Source of the DNA: a marine actinobacterium PHSC20C1
Lineage (GTDB): Bacteria; Actinomycetota; Actinomycetes; Actinomycetales; Microbacteriaceae
DNA length: 64,000 nucleotides
Reading direction: 5' to 3'
NCBI GenBank assembly: GCA_000153145.1
Contig: CH672415.1
Span: forward strand, 1,240,750 to 1,304,749
The notes beneath the pieces are model-generated. The model saw only the letters and a program-made list of their open reading frames with translations, was not told the DNA's origin and ran no database searches. The translations under genes were made by a program, and so were the position numbers. The stretch's first letter is position 1. Each line of letters starts with the position of its first letter. Positions 46,001-54,200 of this stretch are shown here, one piece after another.

Positions 46001-46706
46001 GATCTCCGGACTGACAAGAAACAAGTCATACGAATTCGCCATTGCAGCCAAAACCGTCTTCGGAACCGGCTCCTCCGCAGTCCTCGCGAAGTCAACCCAG
46101 AGCGGTATCGCCTCAGCACCCAAGAGCCTCACCGCAACTCGCGCCGCCACAACGCTGTCACTCAACTGGACAGCACCAAGCACGACCAACGGCGGCACCA
46201 TCACCGACTACATCGTGCGCTATCGCGTCGCCGGAACCACCACCTGGAAAACCTTCGCAGACGGTGTCAGCACCGACACGACAGCAACAATCACGGGACT
46301 AACCCGCAGCCGGTCATACGACGTCAACGTCTACGCCCGCACCCTCGCAGGCACAACAGCACTCTCCGGCTCAAGCACAACACTGCGCACCTCAACACTC
46401 TCTGGAGCACCGGCCGCGCCGTCGCTTGCACTGATTGATAATGGTGTCGACAACCTCGTGATCTCGGTCACAGCGACCGCCGACCCGGCCTACCCAATCA
46501 CTGGCTACACAGTGTTGTATCGCCAACAGGGCACGACGACGTGGCTCACCGCAGTCGAGTCCCTCACTGGCTCAGGCGGTCAGCTCACCGTTGCGGGCCT
46601 GCTCGAAGCGACGAACTACGAGTTGCGCAGCACCGCCAAGAGCGCCGCGGGCACAAGTGCCTACAGCACGACCCTCGTAGCGACGACGGCCAGCTCAACT
46701 CCGTGA
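43026..46706 (+). CDS. Secreted subtilisin-like serine protease with seven FN3 domains
   Basis: 1226 residues. Signal peptide (RRRLASLSLVLAITL core, cleavage likely near AIAAPG), then an I9-like propeptide to about residue 130. Peptidase S8 domain with catalytic Asp185 (YIVDSGIR), His217 (NGHGTHVAG), oxyanion Asn310 (ASGNEG) and Ser375 (FSGTSMASPHVAG), of the proteinase K type. An Ig-like segment (YQWKRSGTAI) follows, then seven FN3 domains from residue ~545. Domains 3-4 and 5-6 are copies of one 197-residue unit. No LPXTG or membrane anchor is seen, so it is probably released or held by FN3 contacts. The host function is unknown; extracellular protein or polysaccharide-associated digestion is likely. 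Confidence 0.93.
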   Translation: MRLTMRRRLASLSLVLAITLTVSATPLAAIAAPGAPPPPPKGAGVEHPEGDALGLIVRYAPGVNPTVNGDVAGAAGVSVQLNTGDNLGRGLHTVEFEQILGADAALEAATQLAKSPLVLKAYPDYVYRQSETIQTMDAEVLPPSVVTTQTSTTWGLGRIDQTSASLDYRYIYDTTGESVTAYIVDSGIRTTHKQFSGRLEAGYHLPRFASSSDCNGHGTHVAGTVGGTTYGVAKKAVLVPVRVFGCTGSVQDSPTTSDLLGALDWVIADHAAGEPAVVNMSLGGPVDNLLDAKVQAVINDGITVVVASGNEGAYSCDSSPARVPNAITVNASTKQNTDASYSNVGDCSDLYAPGSDVTSADSDSDTDTATFSGTSMASPHVAGVAARILSHYPTLTPAEVTAKILNEATFFDPGLNDDIAYYCSFYPSSEVCFWGQDPEKILFASRLPVFSPAPTPTITGSAIGFSTLTAAPGSWTQTSSDPDLSYQWKRSGTAIAGAVGLEYTLTPADVGKTISITVTANAQGFSTLSKTSTSTATVTKPALTQPQTFGVVARPGSVDLSWTEPASFGGTISDYVIQYRPTSTSTYTTYNDGVSADLTATLAGLKFGSSYYVKVAAKTEFGTGTSTSPVLVKTLTGRPSAPTGLLATAAPRSVSLDWLTPSTSNGGTISDYTVRYRLSGTTTWKTFTDGVSTDTTATVTGLSGSRKYEFAVSAKTQFGSGSSATVARSTPSGVASAPTGLVGTPSLTSMELTWNSPSTTNGGGSVTDYSIRYRTKGTTTWTTVVDGVSTSTNHTISGLTRNKSYEFAIAAKTVFGTGSSAVLAKSTQSGIASAPKSLTATRAATTLSLNWTAPSTTNGGTITDYIVRYRVAGTTTWKTFADGVSTDTTATITGLTRSRSYDVNVYARTLAGTTALSGSSTTLRTSTPSGVASAPTGLVGTPSLTSMELTWNSPSTTNGGGSVTDYSIRYRTKGTTTWTTVVDGVSTSTNHTISGLTRNKSYEFAIAAKTVFGTGSSAVLAKSTQSGIASAPKSLTATRAATTLSLNWTAPSTTNGGTITDYIVRYRVAGTTTWKTFADGVSTDTTATITGLTRSRSYDVNVYARTLAGTTALSGSSTTLRTSTLSGAPAAPSLALIDNGVDNLVISVTATADPAYPITGYTVLYRQQGTTTWLTAVESLTGSGGQLTVAGLLEATNYELRSTAKSAAGTSAYSTTLVATTASSTP
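45210..46391 (+). repeat. Tandem duplication, 2 x 591 bp, inside the protease gene
   Basis: Copy 1 is 45210-45800 and copy 2 is 45801-46391; no difference was found in the stretches compared. Each unit is 197 codons and encodes two different FN3 domains. The phase of the frame is kept. Such identity at DNA level indicates a recent duplication or ongoing gene conversion, and the array can be expected to vary in number among strains. Confidence 0.93.
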
Positions 46707-46712
46707 GGTTCA

Positions 46713-46746
46713 CCCGCGTGACAGACATCGAGAAATGTCACGCGGG
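46713..46746 (+). terminator. Hairpin after the protease gene
   Basis: CCCGCGTGACA and TGTCACGCGGG form a perfect 11-bp stem with a 12-base loop, starting seven bases after the protease stop. No T-run follows; the next bases are CTCTCGAG. It can also end transcription of the tRNA gene coming from the right. Confidence 0.65.
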
Positions 46747-46780
46747 CTCTCGAGAATAGGTCTTGCTCTAACTTCTACGG

Positions 46781-46853
46781 TGGACCCTAGGAGATTTGAA
46801 CTCCTGACCTCCTCGATGCGAACGAGGCGCGCTACCAACTGCGCCAAGGGCCC
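46781..46853 (-). tRNA. tRNA-Ala (anticodon CGC)
   Basis: 73 bases on the minus strand without encoded CCA. The acceptor stem GGGCCCT pairs with AGGGTCC and contains the G3-U70 wobble pair that is the alanine identity element. The anticodon stem CCTCG/CGAGG encloses loop TTCGCAT, giving anticodon CGC, which reads GCG. The T-arm carries the standard GTTCAAATC. The discriminator base is A. Confidence 0.95.
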
Positions 46854-46912
46854 GTACTGCTGAAGCAACATTATCACTCAGCGTTCGCCACGTTGAACGG
46901 CCAGAAACTCCG

Positions 46913-47851
46913 CTAGCTGGCGCGACGACGACGAGCGAGTGCGGCATCCAAGTCAGGGGCAGTTCCCTCTACATCGACGATGCCCATGCCCGCGAAACGA
47001 TTGGGAACGACCGCTGCAGGAACGGCGACAGGCTTCGACGGCGCCCACCTAGCTTCGCGCGCGAGCTCCGCTTCACGAGTTGCGGCAGCCATTGCAGCAC
47101 TATTGGCGCGGAGTGCGTGTTCGGCTGACTCTGCTGCCTGTCGCAGCTCACTATCGATCTGGGCTGCATGACGGGCAGCAGCAACCGCCGCTTCTGGCGC
47201 GTTACTGCGTGTCAAGTACATGGGCTTGGGCACGGGGACCGGGGTCCAGCTGACTTTTGAGGTGACGTTCTCCACTGGCGCGTCAGACGAGAGCACGACC
47301 CGTCGGCGCGGCGCGGCAGCTCTGGCGGTTGGAGCACCGGCTGCGGCTCTTGCTCGTGAACGCTCGGCAAGCCGCGAGAGCATAGTGCTTGCACTAATTG
47401 CCGCCATCGTCGCTGCGGCGATAACTAACCAGGTTCCTGACAGAACAGCGGCACCAGCGGTGGCAATTAGTGCGACTTGCACACCAACGACAACAACACT
47501 GGCCGCGAGAACCAGAGTGGTGAACGCGCGCGTGCGGCGGAGTCGACGAACCGACAGGGCCAGAGCCTCTTCCCTAGTCGGCGGGGTAACGGCGCGACCA
47601 ACGGCGACAGGGCCCTGAAGGGCACGAGTTTTCGCTAGCTCCGCAGTGCGTCGCGCAACGGTCTCAGCACGAACCTCTTCTGGCAACTCTGATGTTTGTG
47701 CGAGCACCCGAATTGTTTGCTGAAGTCGAACTGCATTGCGTTCGGTCGCAAGGTATTCGCGATTCTTTAACCAGTTGGGAATCAAATACACCAGCCAGAG
47801 GGCTGCTGCGAGCGCGAGCATCGCACCGCCGCCGATGCTGGTGAGTTCCAT
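46913..47851 (-). CDS. SepX/GlpR-like divisome membrane protein
   Basis: 312 residues from the ATG of MELTSIGG; a longer frame is open but lacks a ribosome site. Topology: one N-terminal helix (about residues 8-25) followed by WLKNREYLATERNAVRLQQ, a cytoplasmic linker, two helices (about 116-135 and 141-160), and a long Ala/Arg-rich cytoplasmic tail. The N-terminal pattern (LVYLIPNWLKNRE) and the position beside a RimJ-type gene and galU match SepX/GlpR, actinobacterial proteins that work with septum/pole factors such as Wag31. Identity rests on topology and synteny. The gephyrin-like partner gene (glp/moeA), usually next to galU, is not in this cluster. Confidence 0.65.
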   Translation of the reverse strand: MELTSIGGGAMLALAAALWLVYLIPNWLKNREYLATERNAVRLQQTIRVLAQTSELPEEVRAETVARRTAELAKTRALQGPVAVGRAVTPPTREEALALSVRRLRRTRAFTTLVLAASVVVVGVQVALIATAGAAVLSGTWLVIAAATMAAISASTMLSRLAERSRARAAAGAPTARAAAPRRRVVLSSDAPVENVTSKVSWTPVPVPKPMYLTRSNAPEAAVAAARHAAQIDSELRQAAESAEHALRANSAAMAAATREAELAREARWAPSKPVAVPAAVVPNRFAGMGIVDVEGTAPDLDAALARRRRAS

Positions 47852-47952
47852 GGCTATACGGTACGAGCATCCGCGCACATCAGGCCGTCGGCACGCGGCA
47901 GAGAAATCAAAATTTGCTGAGAATTACTGCCAACTCACAGTTGCGGATGCGG

Positions 47953-48612
47953 CTAACGACGCGGTGGGATCAGCGGGTTCGCTGCACGCGTGCGATCAGT
48001 TGTTGGAATGTGCGCAGCGGATTCGGGAGCAGTTCCAGCCCGCCACCGCCTCAACACGCCCTGAGGAACCTCTTCGACAGTCAACGCGAAACAGAAGTGG
48101 TCGCGCCAGTCACCATCAATATGGATGAAGCGGCGCCTCAGCCCCTCGTAACGAAAACCGAGCTTCTCTACGACGCGCAAACTGGGTGCGTTCTCGGGGC
48201 GAATGCAGATCTCGATGCGGTGCAATCCCAGTTGGAAGAAGCAGAAGTCAGTGGCCATTGCGACAGCTGCAGGAGTCAGTCCCTTTCCGGCGAACCGTTC
48301 AGATACCCAGTACCCGATCGATGCCGAAGCAAGAGAGCCATAAGTGATTGATGACACGTTTAGCTGCCCCGCAACCTCAGAGTCGTTCTCAATCACAAAC
48401 GGCAGCCCAGCGCCCGCGCGAGATTGTTGCAGCAACCCTCGGATGCTCGACTTCACGTCAAAGGTGAATGGTCCAGCTGGGCTCGTAGCCTCCCACTGGC
48501 GGAGCCACCCCCGGTTATCCCGCAACTCTCTCTCTAGTACGCGAGCGTCTCGCACCCGAATGGGGCGAATGCTGATGTCTCCGTCGCTGAGCGTCGGAAT
48601 GCCAAACGCCAT
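47953..48612 (-). CDS. GNAT acetyltransferase, RimJ/RimL type
   Basis: 219 residues. GNAT fold with GYWVSERFAGKGLTPAAVAMAT (acetyl-CoA pyrophosphate loop) and LHRIEICIRPENAPSLRVVEKLGFRYEGLRRRF, the RimJ-type acceptor segment ending FIHIDGDWRDH. It probably acetylates the N-terminal amine of a ribosomal or other protein. Three bases separate it from galU, and both are in the order seen in mycobacteria (galU...rimJ). Confidence 0.85.
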   Translation of the reverse strand: MAFGIPTLSDGDISIRPIRVRDARVLERELRDNRGWLRQWEATSPAGPFTFDVKSSIRGLLQQSRAGAGLPFVIENDSEVAGQLNVSSITYGSLASASIGYWVSERFAGKGLTPAAVAMATDFCFFQLGLHRIEICIRPENAPSLRVVEKLGFRYEGLRRRFIHIDGDWRDHFCFALTVEEVPQGVLRRWRAGTAPESAAHIPTTDRTRAANPLIPPRR

Positions 48613-48615
48613 CCC

Positions 48616-49506
48616 CTAGTCCAGAGTTGAACTGAACTGTTTGAGCCAAGGCCGCAGGTCGGGGCCCAGGTCTTCGCGCTCAACAGCAAGCTGCACGATC
48701 GCCTTGATGTAATCGAGGCGATCGCCGGTGTCATAGCGTCGGCCGCGAAAGACAACGCCGTAGACGCCGCCGGCGACATCATTCTGTGCCATTTCGAGCA
48801 GGGCATCCGTCAGCTGAATTTCGCCGCCCTTACCGGGATCGGTGCGCTCGAGGATTTCAAAGATTTCGGGGCGCAAGACATAGCGACCGATGATGGCGAG
48901 ATTCGATGGCGCTGTGCCCTGAACTGGTTTTTCGACCAGACCAGTGATGCGTACGACATCATTGTCATCGGTGGGCTCGACGGTGGCGATTCCGTACATG
49001 TGGCTCTGGGCGGGATCAACTTCCATGAGGGCAATGACAGTCGCGTTGCGCGAAGTCTGCTCCGCGAGCATCCGCGAAAGCAACACATCGCGCTCGTCGA
49101 TGAGGTCGTCACCGAGCAACACTGCGAAAGGCTCGTTGCCGACGTGCATCCGGGCCCTCAACACAGCGTGCCCGAGACCGCGCGGGTCACCCTGGCGCAC
49201 GTAGTGCATGTCAGCGAGGTCGTTAGAGAACTCAACCTTTGAGAGACGATCGGTGTCGCCTTTCTGCTCAAGTGTCGCTTCGAGTTCTGTCATTCTGTCG
49301 AAATGGTTCTCTAGGGCGTTCTTGTTTCGCCCCGTAATCATCAGCACATCGGTGAGACCAGCGGCGACCGCTTCCTCAACGACGTACTGGATGGCTGGCT
49401 TGTCTACAACCGGCAACATCTCCTTCGGCATTGCCTTGGTAGCCGGCAAAAATCGGGTGCCCAGACCTGCAGCAGGAATAACCGCTTTAGTAATCTTCGA
49501 TGCCAT
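48616..49506 (-). CDS. galU: UTP--glucose-1-phosphate uridylyltransferase
   Basis: 296 residues. ITKAVIPAAGLGTRFLPATKAMPKEMLPVVDKP is the complete nucleotide-binding signature. Further motifs are QGDPRGLGHAVLRA, LLGDDLIDE, GLVEKP and IQLTDALLEMAQ. It forms UDP-glucose for the ugd reaction and for wall glycan synthesis. It is divergent from the 5-formyl-THF cyclo-ligase across 38 bases. Confidence 0.96.
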   Translation of the reverse strand: MASKITKAVIPAAGLGTRFLPATKAMPKEMLPVVDKPAIQYVVEEAVAAGLTDVLMITGRNKNALENHFDRMTELEATLEQKGDTDRLSKVEFSNDLADMHYVRQGDPRGLGHAVLRARMHVGNEPFAVLLGDDLIDERDVLLSRMLAEQTSRNATVIALMEVDPAQSHMYGIATVEPTDDNDVVRITGLVEKPVQGTAPSNLAIIGRYVLRPEIFEILERTDPGKGGEIQLTDALLEMAQNDVAGGVYGVVFRGRRYDTGDRLDYIKAIVQLAVEREDLGPDLRPWLKQFSSTLD

Positions 49507-49544
49507 AGCAACAGGGTACCCGGACTGTCTCGTAGAATGGATAC

Positions 49545-50135
49545 ATGACCGACGACGTCAGTCACGACAAACGTGCACTCCGAGCCGAATTACGCGAACG
49601 CCGCCGCATCTGCACCGCCAAAGAGCGGGACGAATCTGAAGCGGGTGTGACCGCGAACCTCATCGAACTCGCTACACGTCTAGGTTCTACATCGGTAGCG
49701 GCCTATCTCTCCACTACAGACGAACCTCAAACCCGCGGATTTCTTCGCTGGGCCTGCGAACACGACATCCGTGTTCTGCTCCCCATCTCGCGTGCTGACG
49801 GCCTCCTCGATTGGGCGCCCTATGACGGCGAAGAAGAAGACAAAGACCTCATCGGCATGCCTGCGCCCACCAGCGAAGTACTAGGCCCGATTGCTATCAA
49901 CGATGTCGACCTCATCATCGTGCCCGCTGCATCCGTGGATCGCACCGGTATGCGCATGGGTTGGGGCCGCGGCTACTTCGATAAGACTCTCGGCTCGATG
50001 GAAACAAAACCTCCCATTTATGCCGTGATCTTCGAGAGCGAATATGTGGACGCTGTCCCCACAGAACTTCACGACCAACCAGTCAATGGCATAGTTACCC
50101 CCTCGGGAATTGTGACCATTACCGAGCACAACTAA
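49545..50135 (+). CDS. 5-formyltetrahydrofolate cyclo-ligase
   Basis: 196 residues. The N-terminal KRALRAELRERRR stretch, the phosphate-loop VPAASVDRTGMRMGWGRGYFDKTL and the C-terminal PTELHDQPVNGIVTPSGIVT are standard for MTHFS. It turns 5-formyl-THF into 5,10-methenyl-THF with ATP. Seven bases downstream starts the FmdB-like gene. The cluster 5-FCL/FmdB/mscL next to divergent galU is the same as in mycobacteria. Confidence 0.93.
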   Translation: MTDDVSHDKRALRAELRERRRICTAKERDESEAGVTANLIELATRLGSTSVAAYLSTTDEPQTRGFLRWACEHDIRVLLPISRADGLLDWAPYDGEEEDKDLIGMPAPTSEVLGPIAINDVDLIIVPAASVDRTGMRMGWGRGYFDKTLGSMETKPPIYAVIFESEYVDAVPTELHDQPVNGIVTPSGIVTITEHN

Positions 50136-50142
50136 GGATCTA

Positions 50143-50487
50143 GTGCCTACCTATTCTTACCGCTGTACCGAGTGCGAAAACGCGTTCGATATTCAGCAGT
50201 CGTTCATTGATGACTCGTTGACGGTGTGTCCAACCTGCGACGGCAAGCTCCGTAAAGTGTTCTCCGCCGTCGGCGTCACCTTCAACGGTTCAGGCTTCTA
50301 CCGCAATGATTCGCGGGCAACGAAGAGCTCGAGCGACTCGAGTTCAAGCACGTCAAGTTCATCGTCCAGCAGCTCGACACCGAGCAAGTCGACTTCAGAT
50401 TCCGGGTCGTCGGGGTCAACTTCGGGTTCGTCATCCTCTTCCACTTCGACGTCATCTTCGTCTCCCAAGGCCGCCAAAGCGTCATAG
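50143..50487 (+). CDS. FmdB-type zinc-ribbon protein with serine-rich tail (Ruc-like)
   Basis: 114 residues, GTG start. The N-terminal zinc ribbon is PTYSYRCTECENAFDI then VCPTCDGKLRKVFS, with four Cys (two CxxC pairs). FNGSGFYRND ends the conserved part. The last ~55 residues are almost only Ser, Thr, Gly, Lys and Pro, certainly disordered. The mycobacterial counterpart Rv0991c (Ruc) is a redox-regulated chaperone; the same role here is inferred from the Cys ribbon, disordered tail and gene order. Confidence 0.82.
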   Translation: MPTYSYRCTECENAFDIQQSFIDDSLTVCPTCDGKLRKVFSAVGVTFNGSGFYRNDSRATKSSSDSSSSTSSSSSSSSTPSKSTSDSGSSGSTSGSSSSSTSTSSSSPKAAKAS

Positions 50488-50518
50488 TTGACGTTTCCCC
50501 CCACGAGAAGGAGCAACA

Positions 50519-50932
50519 ATGTTAAGCGGATTCAAAACGTTCATTTTGCGTGGCAATGTCATCGATCTCGCGGTCGCAGTCGTCATTGGCGCCGCATTCA
50601 CCGCAGTCGTCAACACGATCGTTGAGGCCGTCTTCAACCCACTGATCGGCGCACTCTTCAACGCCGAGACACTCTCCACGGCACTTCCCGTTACGATTCC
50701 GACCGCTGGCGGCGAAGATGCCGTCATCTACTTCGGTGCAGTAATCGCAGCGCTCGTTCAGTTCTTGCTGGTCGCAGTCGTCGTGTACTTCGCGATCGTC
50801 GCCCCGATGAACTACGCCAACAAGCTCGCTGCCGCTCGCAAGCCGGTGGTCATCGAACCAGAAGCTGGCCCCACCGAGGCAGAGTTGCTTCTACAGATTC
50901 GCGACCTACTCGCGAAGCAGAACAACAGCTAA
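50519..50932 (+). CDS. mscL: Large-conductance mechanosensitive channel
   Basis: 137 residues from an ATG after GAAGGAG. N-terminal LSGFKTFILRGNVIDLAVAVVIGAAFTAVVNTIVEAV is the pore helix M1; M2 is AVIAALVQFLLVAVVVYFAIV; the C-terminal helix PTEAELLLQIRDLL is kept. It opens under membrane tension to release solutes. It ends the 5-FCL/FmdB/mscL group. Confidence 0.96.
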   Translation: MLSGFKTFILRGNVIDLAVAVVIGAAFTAVVNTIVEAVFNPLIGALFNAETLSTALPVTIPTAGGEDAVIYFGAVIAALVQFLLVAVVVYFAIVAPMNYANKLAAARKPVVIEPEAGPTEAELLLQIRDLLAKQNNS

Positions 50933-50978
50933 CAACCGACTCGAGTAGCCCGAGAATTTTCGACGGGCGGCCAAGGCA

Positions 50979-51218
50979 CTACCCCCAATGTGGAGGTTTG
51001 TCGCCCTTGAGTCGCTCGTCATTCTCATTAGCTGGATGCCGCGATGCTTCCCCGGTGGGATGAGGATCTGAGCCCTCTGGCGGTACGGTCGTCACACGGC
51101 GACTCTTACGCGCCTTCGCGGGAGGTTTTGCGCTCTCCGGTTCCTCGACTGCTGGCTCGCCGCACACGTGCGACTGGCTCGGCTCCTCGCTCAATCGTGA
51201 GTCCTCAGTGCCACACAC
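50979..51218 (-). CDS. Small hydrophilic protein downstream of the degenerate helicase
   Basis: 79 residues, GTG start 3 bases after the stop of the large helicase-like gene and in the same operon. It is charged and proline-rich with no hydrophobic segment, probably disordered. The C-terminal part (SRRVTTVPPEGSDPHP then NENDERLKGDKPPHWG) is more ordered in composition and looks like a short conserved peptide motif of actinobacterial proteins. I do not recognise a function. The lack of a clear ribosome site suggests coupling to the upstream gene. Confidence 0.6.
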   Translation of the reverse strand: MCGTEDSRLSEEPSQSHVCGEPAVEEPESAKPPAKARKSRRVTTVPPEGSDPHPTGEASRHPANENDERLKGDKPPHWG

Positions 51219-51221
51219 GAG

Positions 51222-54200
51222 TTAATGCTCGGGACGGGTGGCGGGGATGATCGCAATGGGCTCAGTGTTTGGAGCAGGATCAGCTCCGAGCATCCGCGCC
51301 ACCTTGTCTGCGACCTGATCCGGGTCGCTAAAAAGCTCGAAGGCATGCACGCGCAAGTAGTGCCAGCCCAGTCGACGTAAAAGCTCAGGGCGCAAGCGCA
51401 ACGACTCTCGCAGGCTTGACTCGTGAACCATGGCATCGGTCTCGATTGTTCCGCAGCGACCGCCAAGAGACGCAACGAGACCCAACTTGGCGCGGTGGCC
51501 CAGTGCAACGCGCAGGCCGCGCTTTTCGAGGCGACGTGCAAGATCGACAAGCATTGGATCACTGTCGTCAGGAACAGGAATTTCAGCGTAACGTGCATCA
51601 ACCTCGTCGAGAACCTCCGCCAACGCGACAGCACCGTGTTTCATACGGCCATCGTCGAGATCTTCAGAACGGAATGACGTAACGATCTCAAGCGAACGAC
51701 GGGCTCGAGTCATTGCGACGGCGAGCAAGCGCTCTCCGCCTGGCTCACCAAGCGAACCAAAGTCGGAGAGAACGCGACCGTGAGGTGTGCGGCCGTATCC
51801 AATGGAGAAGATAACTCGGTCGCGGCTTTGGGCAACAGCCTGATCGATCGTCGTGACAGTAAACGGTTCGGAACGGTCGCCGATAATGACATCGATCAGT
51901 TCTGGGCGACGGCGGCCAACAGCATCCAACACCGCCTGCATGACCCGCACAGCGTGCAACGGGCTTGCCGTAATAACCATGAGGGATTCGTGAGGTCGTT
52001 TCGTTGCGTGGTCAAGGACAAGCTCAACCACAGTCGAGACCTCGGCGTCGGGGCTTTCCACCGCGCCAGAGTCGGGGTCGGGCATTCCGACCCCATCTGC
52101 GACATAACTGACCGCGAGGCTGCCGTGGCCCAGGAAGCTTCCCGCCCACGGCAAGGACTCGATTTGGCCGCCATAGAAACGACGGTTCACCAGCTCAGCA
52201 AGCTCTTCGCCGCCGGGGCGATAGCTCCGCGTGAGAGTGAGAGTCGGCAGAAGTCCGCTCAGTCGAGCGAATGCCGAATCTTCCACGAGGGCTTCACGCG
52301 CTTCGTCGTCAACGGGAGGCGGTGCATCCGCGGTCGCGTCACGCACTGCAATTTCGAATGGAGTCGGTGACTGGATTACGGGGTCACCAACGACAACTAC
52401 CTGCTTCGATCGACGGATAGCACCAGTCGCTTCGGCCACGGTCATCGCGCCAGCATCAACGAGGAACACCGTGTCAAACGGCATGGTGTCGACGACGGAG
52501 TCAACTTCGTAGGGCGATGCAAGCCACACTGGCGCGATTGTGCGCGATAGGTGGGGCGCCGATGTTTGCACGTCGAACGACGTAAGCCTGTCTTTCGAGA
52601 GGGCACGTTTGAGTGCACTGGCTTCATCTGGCCAGTCAACGAGCCCAATCTTCCAGTTTTCCGCAATCTGCCATGAGAGCTGTTTGGCATTTGCAGAAGC
52701 GTGCGCTTCGTCGACGAGACGGAAGTCAGCTTCGAGGCGATCTACCACCGAGGTATTGGCGTTGAGGAGTGCGCGATCGATCTCGAGCATGGAGTCGAGC
52801 GCCGACTTCCACCACGACAGTTCAAGCTCTGCCGCGACCTGATTTTCGGGAACGTGCCGTTTGGCCAGATCATCGATGAGGGGATTAAGTTTGAGCTCGC
52901 GCAGGCTACCCATGAGAGCCGTGCGCTCTTGCAAATTATTGAGCACATCGGATTCGGCGGCGAGCGCGGAAATCTTGTCGATCAAGAAGGGGATCGGCAG
53001 GCCAGACAGGTTGACGTGTGAATCAGCGATGCCCAGCGGGATGTCGAGAGCAGCAAGATCTTCCGACACCTGCTGGTACGACCGCTGGACTTCACTAATG
53101 CCGACGGGTACTGCAGGGCTTGCACCCTCCGCCACGAAACGGTGCCAGAGTACGCGCTGTTTCTGAATTCGCATCAGCGCAGCATGCATGTCATTGACAC
53201 GCACACCGGGGCGCACGTACTCGAGCGCGAGCTTCTTGAGACGACGACGATTGCTGTTCGTCATGTCAGGGAAGTCGCGACGCGGTGCGGTCGCGGCAAT
53301 AAGTTCAGTTATCGCCCGGTCGAAGACCGTAGGAACAAACCGGTCGAGGGTCTCGCGAAGATCAACAAGAAGTCGCAAATACACGCCGAGCTCATCGATG
53401 CTCTGGAAGGGGCGCATCCGAGTGTTCGATACAAGTCGGTTGGCGACATCAAGCAGTTCGGACAACTGAAGATTGACCCGTTTGGCAATCTCGTGAGCCT
53501 TGAGAGCCTCACCACCATTCGCAAACTGTGCTCCGTACCAGGGCGAATCGCCGGGGCCGTATTTGAATTCGCCCAGCTTGGCCGCCGCAATAATTACACC
53601 GGTTGCAGCGGTTCGGTCCTTGGCGAGCTTCTCCACCGATTCGCGCGACAGCCGTGCTGTCGTCGATGGCGGGTTCGGCAAGAGAGCAAGTCTGCTGAGC
53701 TCCGATACACAATCGAGAACGGAAACCCCGAGCACGTCATCAGCGACAGACATCGAGCCTCGGTAGTCGAGCATGATCTTGCGCAGACGAAGGAGCGCTT
53801 CATCCACGTCTTCGATTTGGGGCCGAGTGGACTTCTCACTGCGAGAGATCGAACGGATGATGTCGCGACGCAGCGTGCCCGGAGCCACAGAAAGTCCCGG
53901 CAACCCGATGTCACCGAAGCGTTCTGCGATCGACAGTAGAGAGGCGCGACGAGGGCTGACAACGAGCACTCGCTTGTTCTGCGCAACAAGAGCACCGACG
54001 GCGTTCACAATAGTTTGCGTCCCACCAGTGCCCGGTAGCGTGCGAACAACCAACGAGTTGCCCGCTTCAATCTGGGCGATCACGTTTTCTTGTTCAGCAT
54101 CCGCGTCGAGCAATAGGTTGTCAGTTTGCGGCGAGCGCTCGTCTGCCGACAGCGCAGGAACCGGAGAGTAACCCTCCTTGATGGTCCATGCCGCTGCGGT

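Noticed and set aside
45341-46204. Two identical 90-codon frames antisense to the FN3 repeats
   Set aside because: Their identity follows from the 591-bp duplication; they lack ribosome sites and are shadows of the protease frame.
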